DNA of 64,000 nucleotides, from contig NZ_VTEV01000004.1 of assembly GCF_008180725.1 (NCBI RefSeq), positions 175,003-239,002 of the forward strand, given 5' to 3'. How positions within the stretch are numbered: the first letter of the stretch is position 1; every line of letters starts with the position of its first letter. Position numbers and translations under genes: made by a program. The notes beneath the pieces were generated by a model. It was not told the DNA's origin, did not search any database, and worked only from the letters and a program-made list of their open reading frames with translations. Below are positions 8,544-15,790 of this stretch, one piece after another. Source of the DNA: Sutcliffiella horikoshii (GTDB taxonomy: Bacteria > Bacillota > Bacilli > Bacillales > Bacillaceae_I).

Positions 8544-9302
8544 ATGAATTTTATTTTAGAAGATGAGGATTTAGGAATCGAGGTCATTAAATCAATTAAA
8601 TCCGGCGATGTTCCAGTGCTTAAACGTTTACTTGATGATCATCCCGACCTTGTGACGGCAAGAATTATTGCAAGAAGTTATCATGATGAAAATTCTGACG
8701 CATTCGGAGTGTCCCGCACATTGCTTCATGTGGCCACCGATTGGCCTGGTCACTTTCCGAACGGATCAACAATCGTTCGCACATTAGTGGAAGCGGGAGC
8801 AGAGGTGGATGCTAGATTTACCGGTCATCACACGGAAACACCCCTTCATTGGGCTGCCAGCAGTAATGACGTAGAAGTTCTTCAGACGCTTCTTGATGTT
8901 GGTGCGGACATAAACTCCACAGGAGCTGTAATTGCGGAAGGCACCCCATTAGACGATGCAGTAGCATTTGGCCAGTGGAAGGCAGCCCGCCTGTTAGTAG
9001 AGAATGGCGCACAGACCAAGCTCTGGAATTCAGCGGGACTTGGGATGCTGGATGAAGTGAAAGCATACTATGAAGATAAACAGATTCCTTCTTCATTCGA
9101 AACCACTCAAGCCTTCTGGTTGGCTTGCCACGGTGGTCAGTTTATGGTCGCAGAGTACCTTTTCGGCCAAGGAGCAAATCTTAATTGGATTGGTTATGAC
9201 CGACTTACTCCATTTGACGTAGCTGTTCGCAATAACACGGATGTGAAGCTAATTGAGTGGCTCCGTGAGAAGGGTGCTCAATCTGCAGGGGATATGGTAT
9301 AA
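8544..9302 (+). CDS. Ankyrin-repeat protein
   Basis: The 252-residue protein consists mostly of ankyrin repeats, clearest in ETPLHWAASSNDVEVLQTLL (about 102-121) and TPLDDAVAFGQWKAARLLVENGA. It has no signal peptide or membrane segment, so it is probably a cytoplasmic protein-binding scaffold; the partner is unknown. GGAGG lies 9 nt before ATG 8544, which beats the in-frame ATG at 8523. Its end overlaps the end of the convergent membrane-protein gene by 25 bp. Confidence 0.85.
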   Translation: MNFILEDEDLGIEVIKSIKSGDVPVLKRLLDDHPDLVTARIIARSYHDENSDAFGVSRTLLHVATDWPGHFPNGSTIVRTLVEAGAEVDARFTGHHTETPLHWAASSNDVEVLQTLLDVGADINSTGAVIAEGTPLDDAVAFGQWKAARLLVENGAQTKLWNSAGLGMLDEVKAYYEDKQIPSSFETTQAFWLACHGGQFMVAEYLFGQGANLNWIGYDRLTPFDVAVRNNTDVKLIEWLREKGAQSAGDMV

Positions 9303-9793
9303 GGTCTTTCTTGTTCAGGTTCTTTGGTTGAACTCTTACGGACGTACTTCTCCCATATAACCTGAAATCCATACATTAATAAGGCTTTTATTAAAAATAG
9401 TCCATATAGCTGATGGTTGTTCATTTTTTTTAACTCGAATATCCCTATATTTTTAAATAATACGTAGATGGGATATACAAATATAGCATCTACGACTGCA
9501 TTCAATAATAAGTACAGGTAAAATCGTCCATATGTTAGACGCAATATCCACAGAGAGCCGGCAAAGAACGGTCCAACTATAAATGCAAATTCATTCACAA
9601 AATAGGGCGGGATTTTTTTATAGATGGCCCACCATTTATACTTTTCCGCCACAATGCTCTCTAATGCCATTAATATAGACATAAATATTGTTCCGGGCAA
9701 AAAACGTTTAAAGTGCTTCCACCCAAGAAAAGGGAGTGTCAGAATGGAGATGAATACCATTATCCATAATACAAGCACAGGCTTTTTCTTCAT
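9278..9793 (-). CDS. CBO0543-type multi-pass membrane protein
   Basis: The 171-residue protein has about five hydrophobic segments (roughly 7-25, 30-48, 68-85, 92-112 and 128-146) and a charged tail. Length and the pattern GTIFMSILMALESIVAEKYKWW match the CBO0543 family of unknown function, widespread in Bacillus and Paenibacillus. AAAGGAGCGACATC precedes the ATG. It is in the short insertion between yqjQ and yqzH relative to B. subtilis. Confidence 0.75.
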   Translation of the reverse strand: MKKKPVLVLWIMVFISILTLPFLGWKHFKRFLPGTIFMSILMALESIVAEKYKWWAIYKKIPPYFVNEFAFIVGPFFAGSLWILRLTYGRFYLYLLLNAVVDAIFVYPIYVLFKNIGIFELKKMNNHQLYGLFLIKALLMYGFQVIWEKYVRKSSTKEPEQERPYTISPAD

Positions 9794-9874
9794 GATGTCG
9801 CTCCTTTTCTAGATGAACTCTTCTTTTATCTTGTGTAATTACATCGGATTTATTAATTATTTTGCCATGTGCGC

Positions 9875-10072
9875 TTACCATTTACTCAAATATTCATACA
9901 CCACATCATTGACCACATCAAACACTTCCAAATCGGGATCTTCGGCAACCGCTCTGCTCACTTCCTCTGCCATTTTTTCATACTCTTCCTCACTAAGCGG
10001 AACAGATTCAAAATCATGCTGATATTGAACAAAGCAATTTCGAATCATTTTTTTCACTAAATTTCTCTCCAC
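9875..10072 (-). CDS. yqzH: Small conserved protein, YqzH-like
   Basis: The 65-residue acidic protein (core VPLSEEEYEKMAEEVSRA) matches my memory of B. subtilis YqzH, and the position next to the yqjW polymerase gene supports it. No membrane segment or catalytic motif is visible. It is transcribed away from yqjW. Function unknown. Confidence 0.75.
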   Translation of the reverse strand: MERNLVKKMIRNCFVQYQHDFESVPLSEEEYEKMAEEVSRAVAEDPDLEVFDVVNDVVYEYLSKW

Positions 10073-10164
10073 GTCGTCACCTCATTTCCTTTATTATAAG
10101 GGTTTTTCACACTTAACAAGAATACGAAAAAGCTATTTGTCGAAATATGTAGTGGAATTTACCA

Positions 10165-10193
10165 TTGAAACAGAACGTATATTCGCTTATTAT
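10165..10193 (+). promoter_or_regulatory. Sigma-A promoter of yqjW
   Basis: TTGAAA, exactly 17 nt, TATTAT. A LexA-box-like palindrome lies inside the spacer. Confidence 0.7.
10172..10185. promoter_or_regulatory. LexA (SOS) box 1
   Basis: AGAACGTATATTCG compares with the Bacillus consensus CGAAC-RNRY-GTTCG at nearly all palindrome positions and lies between the -35 and -10 elements. Confidence 0.7.
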
Positions 10194-10212
10194 TGGGTAT
10201 ATACTACTAATG

Positions 10213-10226
10213 CGAACATACTTTCT
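10213..10226. promoter_or_regulatory. LexA (SOS) box 2, weaker
   Basis: CGAACATACTTTCT keeps the full left half-site and most of the right; it lies just downstream of the expected transcription start. Confidence 0.5.
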
Positions 10227-10254
10227 GTTTTAGTGAGGTGTGAAGGTCGTGGAC

Positions 10255-11511
10255 ATGGATTACAGCAAGATGCCAAACAACAAGATTTTATGTGTAGATA
10301 TGAAAAGCTTTTATGCCAGCTGCTCTGCAGTAATGATGGGTCTTGACCCGCTCACCTGCTATTTGGCGGTGGTTGGGGATACGGAGCGACAGGGGAGCGT
10401 TGTACTTGCAGCTTCTCCCATGCTGAAAAAGGAGTTTGGAATTAAGACGGGCTCACGTCGATTTGAAATTCCAAATGACAAACGCATCCATATTGTAAAC
10501 CCCAAGATGGCAACCTATCTGCGCATTTCCACAGAAATTACCCGACTTTTCAATCGATATGTCCCAAAGGACGCCATCCACACCTATAGTGTCGATGAAA
10601 GCTTCTTGCAAGTCGACGGGGTAGAGGCACTTTGGGGAGATGCGACCACGATTGCTGAAAAAATCAAAGAGGATATGGAGCGGGAATTTCAGCTTCCATG
10701 CGCCATCGGAATTGGTCCGAATATGCTCATGTCAAAACTTTGCCTGGATCTTGAAGCAAAAAAGAAGGGCATAGCCGAGTGGACCTATGACGATGTGAAA
10801 ACAAAACTCTGGCCGCTTTCCCCCTTAAGTGAAATGTGGGGAATTGGATCCAGAGTACAAAAAACGTTAAATCGAATGGGAATTTTCAATGTTGGACAGC
10901 TCGCAAATTATCCCCTCGAGCTGCTGGAGAAAAAGTTCGGTGTGATGGGAAATCAGCTATACTATCATGCCTGGGGGATTGATCTATCAGAGCTTGGCGC
11001 CCCCATTATTCAAGGGCAGATCAGCTTTGGCAAAAGTCAGATTTTAATGCGTGACTACACAGATCCAAAAGAAGTGAAACAAGTCATCTTGGAAATCTGT
11101 GAGGAAGTCGCCAGAAGAACACGGCATCACCGAAAAGCCGGCCGTACTATCAGTCTTGGAATCGGCTACAGCCGCGATGAACTTGGCGGAGGGTTCTACC
11201 GCTCCCGAACGATGGAACGAGCAAGCAACGTCACCATGGACTTATACCGTACCTGCCTCGAACTGTTTGAGGAAAATTATGAACCAAAAACCGTCCGGAA
11301 AATTGCCGTCTCGCTCTCTAACATTGTGGAGGATAGCGAAATGCAACTGAGCCTGTTTGAACTCGAACAGCCAAAAAAACGCGAACTAGGCTATGTAATG
11401 GACACCATCCGTGGAAAATACGGAACCAATGCGCTATTGCGGGCTGTGTCCTATACCAATGCCGGAACTGCGGTGCACCGAAGCAGGCTGGTTGGTGGCC
11501 ATAAGGCATAG
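10255..11511 (+). CDS. yqjW: Y-family DNA polymerase, UvrX/YqjW type
   Basis: This 418-residue translesion polymerase copies damaged templates. Catalytic carboxylates are visible in CVDMKSFY (Asp15) and YSVDESF (Asp114, Glu115). The palm, helix-hairpin-helix and little-finger regions follow in normal order. Near residue 363 the sequence QLSLF matches the sliding-clamp binding motif QL[S/D]LF. ATG 10255 has an AAGG about 8 nt upstream; an in-frame GTG at 10240 is a possible alternative. yqjX follows after 42 nt as in B. subtilis, where this pair is SOS-induced; two LexA-box-like sites upstream agree. Confidence 0.95.
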   Translation: MDYSKMPNNKILCVDMKSFYASCSAVMMGLDPLTCYLAVVGDTERQGSVVLAASPMLKKEFGIKTGSRRFEIPNDKRIHIVNPKMATYLRISTEITRLFNRYVPKDAIHTYSVDESFLQVDGVEALWGDATTIAEKIKEDMEREFQLPCAIGIGPNMLMSKLCLDLEAKKKGIAEWTYDDVKTKLWPLSPLSEMWGIGSRVQKTLNRMGIFNVGQLANYPLELLEKKFGVMGNQLYYHAWGIDLSELGAPIIQGQISFGKSQILMRDYTDPKEVKQVILEICEEVARRTRHHRKAGRTISLGIGYSRDELGGGFYRSRTMERASNVTMDLYRTCLELFEENYEPKTVRKIAVSLSNIVEDSEMQLSLFELEQPKKRELGYVMDTIRGKYGTNALLRAVSYTNAGTAVHRSRLVGGHKA

Positions 11512-11553
11512 AGAATTTGCTATAGCTAGAAACGTAAGAAAGGATGTTTAAGG

Positions 11554-11877
11554 ATGATACGAGATCGGGGAACCATTAAATGGACGTCCATGATGCTGCC
11601 GGAGCATGTCAAAATGCTGCGCGATTGGACCAAAGAGGATTTATACCAAACAAAGCCGGAACTGGACGAACAGCGGCTCGAAGAAATGAATGAACTGTTT
11701 TGCGAAGCGATGGAAACGGGTAAGGAAGTAACCATTACCTATTATGAAAAAAGAAGATACCATTTGTTTGTAGGAGCAGTGCATCATCTTGATGCCTATC
11801 AGAGGCGCTTGCATGTGGTGGATAAATTCGGCGAAGCAGGCTGTTTATGTGTAGATGATATTTTGGATATTTCCTGA
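11554..11877 (+). CDS. yqjX: YolD-like protein
   Basis: The 107-residue protein has the YolD signature: N-terminal DRGTIKWTSMMLPEHV and a C-terminal beta-rich part ending CVDDILDIS. YolD-like proteins sit next to UvrX-type polymerases and are predicted to assist them. It is cytoplasmic and co-transcribed with yqjW, hence expected to be part of the SOS response. Confidence 0.9.
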   Translation: MIRDRGTIKWTSMMLPEHVKMLRDWTKEDLYQTKPELDEQRLEEMNELFCEAMETGKEVTITYYEKRRYHLFVGAVHHLDAYQRRLHVVDKFGEAGCLCVDDILDIS

Positions 11878-11878
11878 T

Positions 11879-11916
11879 AAAACAAAAACATCCTTCCCAC
11901 TAAATGAGGAAGGATG
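11879..11916 (-). terminator. Intrinsic terminator of the HPr-like gene
   Basis: CATCCTTCC / GGAAGGATG arms (9 bp) with a T run on the minus strand. It may also stop yqjX transcripts from the other side. Confidence 0.75.
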
Positions 11917-11924
11917 CTCCATTA

Positions 11925-12164
11925 TTATTTCTTTTCGAAATACCCAAGAGCCAAAATCGCTTCAAATACTTCTTCGCCTTCATCAGACGTTACTTCTACT
12001 TCCTGGCCTGGCTGAAGAGCAAGCGCCAAAACACCAAGCAAGCTTTTTGCATCCACTACCCAATGCTCCTTTTTAAATAAAACTGTTCCAGAATAAGAAC
12101 TGATTGTATTCACTAGATTGCTTGCAGACTCGGCAAAAATAGGTTTTAAAACTGTAAGTACCAT
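11925..12164 (-). CDS. HPr-like protein lacking the phosphorylatable histidine
   Basis: The 79-residue protein aligns with HPr through AKSLLGVLALALQPGQEVEV, placing Ser41 at the regulatory Ser46 position. With the same offset, HPr His15 falls on Phe10 (PIFAESAS) and Arg17 on Glu12. It therefore cannot act as a PTS phosphocarrier. This resembles B. subtilis Crh, which keeps Ser46 but not His15 and serves only as a CcpA cofactor, though the sequence is not close to Crh. It may be a regulatory HPr paralogue or a protein that has lost phosphorylation altogether. It is a single gene with its own terminator. Confidence 0.75.
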   Translation of the reverse strand: MVLTVLKPIFAESASNLVNTISSYSGTVLFKKEHWVVDAKSLLGVLALALQPGQEVEVTSDEGEEVFEAILALGYFEKK

Positions 12165-12264
12165 ATGTATCTACCCCTTTTGTATTGTAATACTTTAAGT
12201 ATAAAGAAAATGATGGAAACAACAAGAGAAAAATATTGATGTGATGGAAGTAGGGAGAAAAAGG

Positions 12265-13092
12265 ATGAGAGTTGAAGTAACAGAGAAGACACCACAAAAA
12301 CTTTTGACCAAAGCGAGCGGTTTTCTAAAAGGTTATACCCACACCCTCAACCCCTATATCGGCTGCGCCTTTGGTTGTTCCTATTGTTATGTGAGACAAA
12401 GCCCGGTTGGTTTGTTTCGCAAACAAGAGTGGGGCACCTGGGTGGATGTGAAAAAAGATGTAAAAGAAAAGCTCGCCAAAGAAATGCGGCTTTTAAGAAA
12501 AAAAGAGCAGCCCATCAGCATTTTTATGTCATCCAGTACGGATCCTTATCAACCGGTAGAACAAAAGGAAGAGGTTACCCGTACCCTTTTAGAGGTAATG
12601 GCAGAAGAACCGCCTGACTTTCTTTTTGTTCAAACAAGAAGCCCGTTTGTGACACGAGACATCGACCTCCTAAAGAAATTGGGAGACCGCGTGATGGTAA
12701 GCATCACAATAGAAACTGATCTAGAAGAGGTACGTAGAAGGTTCTCACCCTCAGCTCCACCAATACCTGCAAGACTTAAGGCGTTAAAAACATTGCATAA
12801 AGAAGGCATTCCAACCCAAGTGGCTATTGCACCAGCCTTGCCGTTTTCCGAAGAATTTGCTTTAAAACTAAAAGGGATAGTGGACAGGGTTTGTGTGGAT
12901 GATTTTACAGGGGACGGAAGTGGGGGCAAGCGGACAGCCCGTTTAGGTGTATATGAGAAATATGAAACGGGAGAAAAGGCGAAGTGGGTGGCGGGAAATG
13001 TGCAACAGGAGGTTTTCGAGGTAATACGAACAGTATTTCCTGAAGAACAAGTCATCCGGAGTCCAGAGGGGTTCTTTCCGCCTAAAGTATAG
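12265..13092 (+). CDS. Radical SAM protein, spore-photoproduct-lyase superfamily
   Basis: The 275-residue protein has the radical-SAM cluster motif CX3CX2C (Cys34, Cys38, Cys41 in GCAFGCSYCYV), followed by SSSTDPYQPVE, typical of the COG1533/SplB-like group. It should bind a [4Fe-4S] cluster and cleave S-adenosylmethionine. True spore photoproduct lyase has a different N-terminus, so the exact substrate (possibly damaged DNA) is uncertain. AGGGAGAAAAAGG precedes ATG 12265; the upstream GTG at 12241 has no ribosome site. The gene stands alone. Confidence 0.85.
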   Translation: MRVEVTEKTPQKLLTKASGFLKGYTHTLNPYIGCAFGCSYCYVRQSPVGLFRKQEWGTWVDVKKDVKEKLAKEMRLLRKKEQPISIFMSSSTDPYQPVEQKEEVTRTLLEVMAEEPPDFLFVQTRSPFVTRDIDLLKKLGDRVMVSITIETDLEEVRRRFSPSAPPIPARLKALKTLHKEGIPTQVAIAPALPFSEEFALKLKGIVDRVCVDDFTGDGSGGKRTARLGVYEKYETGEKAKWVAGNVQQEVFEVIRTVFPEEQVIRSPEGFFPPKV

Positions 13093-13102
13093 TGGAATTC
13101 AA

Positions 13103-13131
13103 AAGCTTAGGATGACAAGGTTCCTAAGCTT
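13103..13131 (-). terminator. Hairpin between convergent genes
   Basis: Perfect 10-bp arms AAGCTTAGGA / TCCTAAGCTT with short A/T tracts; overlaps the stop of the minus-strand gene. Confidence 0.6.
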
Positions 13132-13387
13132 ATAATGAAATATAAGACCGAATTTTGTCTGTTAAACCACCGTTACTGGTGAAAATTAAGTAGGTATCCG
13201 ATTTCGTACGAATCACTACCCTGTCAGAATGGCCTGATGGAAACCCGATGCGAAGAGCATGTTTATCCGTCCCGCTGTAAGTGGGGTCATTTTCGACTGA
13301 TAAAATCGTAGAGAGGGGAACGCTAATAGTACTAAACTGCCATTTAATAATTAGATTTTCCCCTTTTATTGTAACCTTAACTTCCAT
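13130..13387 (-). CDS. SunI/YnzG-like small protein (PH-like fold)
   Basis: The 85-residue product MEVKVTIKGENLIIKWQFS... ending LIFTSNGGLTDKIRSYI resembles the SunI/YnzG family; SunI is the sublancin immunity protein of B. subtilis. The pattern of short beta strands with a final helix fits a bacterial PH-like domain. GGAGTGATAGGT precedes ATG 13387; a 19-residue upstream extension lacks a ribosome site. No membrane segment is obvious and no bacteriocin gene is visible nearby, so an immunity role is not supported here. Confidence 0.65.
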   Translation of the reverse strand: MEVKVTIKGENLIIKWQFSTISVPLSTILSVENDPTYSGTDKHALRIGFPSGHSDRVVIRTKSDTYLIFTSNGGLTDKIRSYISL

Positions 13388-13447
13388 ACCTATCACTCCA
13401 ATCTGTCTAGTAATTAATACGGAAGAAAAGGAGGGAAGTTTCATTTT

Positions 13448-13932
13448 TTATTCATACCCGCCATTTAAATCGGGTAGCTCCTGATACGCCTTCTTTGCTG
13501 CAACTAATTCATGTATATAGTTCTCGAGGTCCATCAGATTTTTAGCGTCTCCATCATACTCGCAAAAATTAGTATAGGAAAACTCCTTCGTCTCCCCATT
13601 CATTTGGATGTGCCAAGACGTGAATGAAGGAGGTTCTATTGCACATTGAAGCTCCCTACCAGTATCCAAATCTCCCATTATGTTTATTTTTAACATTTCG
13701 CTATAAATAAGATCTTTCTCTTCGACTGTTAAAGGTATCTTAGCTTCTATAGTACCGTCTATCACAAGATCTTTAACTATCAAAAAGTATCCACTTTTTG
13801 TTTGCCGTAGGTACCGTATGTAAGGCTAAATTCAAAATCTGCAGGCATGACTGGAGAACTAACATCCTCATCGAAACTACAAGCGGAAATGAAGAATAAA
13901 ATAGACAACAATATAATGTAAATGTGTTTCAT
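13448..13932 (-). pseudogene. Lipoprotein gene broken by a frameshift
   Basis: From ATG 13932 (after GAGGTGG) the frame encodes a lipoprotein signal MKHIYIILLSILFFISACS and a total of 50 residues, then TGA at 13782-13780. One base over, an open frame runs on from 13783 to 13448 for 111 codons with no ribosome site of its own. The junction is a run of five T (complement of 13782-13786); a sixth T would join both parts into one ~161-residue lipoprotein without a break. The ancestral product is of unknown function. Either a true mutation, slippage-based variation, or a sequencing error explains it. Confidence 0.8.
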
Positions 13933-14053
13933 TTAATAACCACCTCTTCTCTACAGACGATAAAATTGGAAGAAGGTTACTGTTATTCACAGAAAAATGT
14001 AAAAATACGATACAATAGAAAAATAGTAATAATAAAACAAAGGAGGTCAACAA

Positions 14054-14671
14054 ATGGATAGCATTATTTTCGATTTAGACGGAACGTTATGGGACTCTCG
14101 CGAAACAGTACTGGTAGCTTGGAATGAAATTCTGAAAAATGATGATAAGATCGAGAAAGAGTTAACAAGTGAGGATTTCAAAGCAACCATGGGGCTTCAA
14201 ATGCATGAAATAGAAAAGATTCTCTTTCCAGATATAGACGAAGCGTATCGTACTCAATTGTCGAACAAATGTTGCGAAGCGGAAAGAGTGCTTCTAGAGC
14301 AAAAAGGCGGGCAGCTCTACGACCAATTAGATGAAGTGCTAGAGAGCTTATCTCAAAAATACAAACTTTTTATCGTAAGTAATTGCCAAGAGGGATACAT
14401 AGAAGCTTTTTATAAATACCACCAATTGGAGAAACATTTTATTGACTATGAGAATCCGGGTAGAACAGGACTTTCAAAAGGTGAAAATATAAAACTAATC
14501 ATAGAGCGGAATAAACTTGAGAGCCCCGTTTATGTGGGAGATACGCTTGGAGACCAACAAGCAGCGAAGGCAGCAGGTATTCCTTTTGTTTACGCTACCT
14601 ATGGGTTTGGAGAAGTGGAAGAATATGATTATATTATTCATTCACTATGTGATCTTCAAACAATATTTTAG
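14054..14671 (+). CDS. HAD-superfamily hydrolase
   Basis: The 205-residue protein shows the HAD motifs in order: FDLDGT (nucleophile Asp7, acid Asp9), VSN near residue 114, a lysine in GLSKGENI, and VGDTLGD near 160. The helical cap between motifs I and II is of the phosphoglycolate phosphatase type. It is expected to be a cytoplasmic phosphatase of a small metabolite. AAGGAGG precedes the ATG and a terminator follows, so it is monocistronic. Confidence 0.9.
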   Translation: MDSIIFDLDGTLWDSRETVLVAWNEILKNDDKIEKELTSEDFKATMGLQMHEIEKILFPDIDEAYRTQLSNKCCEAERVLLEQKGGQLYDQLDEVLESLSQKYKLFIVSNCQEGYIEAFYKYHQLEKHFIDYENPGRTGLSKGENIKLIIERNKLESPVYVGDTLGDQQAAKAAGIPFVYATYGFGEVEEYDYIIHSLCDLQTIF

Positions 14672-14686
14672 TTGTAATTCATAGTA

Positions 14687-14729
14687 AAACCTTGAAGGGA
14701 TATTCATTCTTTCAGGGTTTTTTATTTTT
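14687..14729 (+). terminator. Intrinsic terminator
   Basis: AAACC-TGAA / TTCA-GGTTT imperfect hairpin followed by two T runs. Confidence 0.7.
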
Positions 14730-14732
14730 GTA

Positions 14733-14761
14733 TTGACGGTTTAAAAAGGTGGGTGTATAGT
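14733..14761 (+). promoter_or_regulatory. Sigma-A promoter of the Zur-boxed transport operon
   Basis: TTGACG, 17-nt spacer, TATAGT. Start of transcription is expected near 14768, leaving a leader of about 130 nt. Confidence 0.7.
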
Positions 14762-14773
14762 GAAATTTGCAAA

Positions 14774-14788
14774 TAGTAATAATTACGC
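14774..14788. promoter_or_regulatory. Zur-like box 1
   Basis: TAGTAAT-A-ATTACGC matches the 7-1-7 Zur consensus TCGTAAT-N-ATTACGA at 12 of 14 positions, and its flanks (AAA before, TTT after) also match. It fits Fur or PerR consensus clearly less well (about 9 of 14). Its place at the transcription start suits repression. Confidence 0.65.
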
Positions 14789-14837
14789 TTTATCGAGAGG
14801 ACTTTCGATTAAACTCAAAATACGCACGGCATTTAAA

Positions 14838-14852
14838 TCGTAATCATTCTAT
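14838..14852. promoter_or_regulatory. Zur-like box 2, one perfect half-site
   Basis: TCGTAAT-C-ATTCTAT has a perfect left half and three matches in the right half (10 of 14), again with AAA and TTT flanks. Confidence 0.5.
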
Positions 14853-14899
14853 TTTAAAGATTATTGTAAGGCCTTTTCAAGGAGGGGGAGTATTGAATA

Positions 14900-15772
14900 T
14901 TGAATAAAGGGATCTTACTTGCCATTGTGTCATCATTAACATTTAGTATCATGAATGTTTTTGTAAAAGCTGCAAGTGAAACTATTCCAGTGTCTGAAAT
15001 AGTGTTTTTTCGTAGCTTTATAGGAGCCTTTCTTATTTTCATTTTAATGCGAAAAGCGAAAGTGACGTTTTCTAAAAACGGTGTTCCGATGCTGGTGTTG
15101 CGTGGAGCCCTTGGAGCATTTTATCTTTTGGCTTATTTTTTTACCATTGCTCACATACCTCTTGGGGATGCAAGCATTCTTGCGCATTTATCGCCCTTCT
15201 TTGCCATCATGCTTTCCGGCTATTTTCTAAAAGAAAAAATGAACAGGAATATGGTTATGTTGTTTCCTCTATTCATTGTGGGTGCAATGCTTTTGATAAA
15301 CCCACTTAGTTATAATTCTTACACGGTTTATGCACTGGTCGGTGTTCTCAGCGCTTTTTTAGCGGCATGTGCAGCCACCTCGATTCGGTATTTAAGCACA
15401 AGACATCATAAGTATGAAATTGTTTTTTATTTTCTGGCATCAGGTACACTTGTTTCTCTCCCTCTCATGTGGAATGAATTTGTGTGGCCGACGCCTCTTG
15501 GCTGGTTCTACCTACTCTGTATCGGAGTGGTGTCACTGATAGGACAGTTAGTGTTAACGAGTGCATTTACACATGAAAATATTATGGTAGTGGAAGTTGT
15601 TCGATACATAGGAATTTTCTTTAATGTAATGTGGGGATTTGTATTTTGGGGAGAGACATTAAGTGTTCTCTCACTGGTTGGCGGTGCATTAATCATTGGT
15701 GCATCCATTGCGCTTTCCAGACAGAAAATGCCTGAAGCTAAAATTAAACCGAGTCTCGTTAAGGCTGAATAG
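14900..15772 (+). CDS. EamA/DMT-family transporter
   Basis: The 290-residue protein has ten hydrophobic segments in two homologous EamA halves, as expected for a drug/metabolite exporter. The start is TTG, about 11 nt after GGAGGGGG. It is the first gene of the operon with the ABC importer; 18 nt separate it from the binding-protein gene. In Pseudomonas an EamA protein (CntI) exports an opine metallophore whose complex is taken up again, so a metallophore role is a reasonable inference here given the Zur-like boxes. Direction and substrate are not shown by the sequence itself. Confidence 0.85.
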   Translation: MNKGILLAIVSSLTFSIMNVFVKAASETIPVSEIVFFRSFIGAFLIFILMRKAKVTFSKNGVPMLVLRGALGAFYLLAYFFTIAHIPLGDASILAHLSPFFAIMLSGYFLKEKMNRNMVMLFPLFIVGAMLLINPLSYNSYTVYALVGVLSAFLAACAATSIRYLSTRHHKYEIVFYFLASGTLVSLPLMWNEFVWPTPLGWFYLLCIGVVSLIGQLVLTSAFTHENIMVVEVVRYIGIFFNVMWGFVFWGETLSVLSLVGGALIIGASIALSRQKMPEAKIKPSLVKAE

Positions 15773-15790
15773 GTAAAAGGAGAGAAAAAT

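Noticed and set aside
8294-8566. 90-codon reading frame
   Set aside because: It runs through a terminator and the 21-bp repeat, has no ribosome site and overlaps the start of the ankyrin gene.
10137-10346. 69-codon reading frame over the yqjW promoter
   Set aside because: It covers the promoter, LexA boxes and the yqjW start and has no ribosome site.
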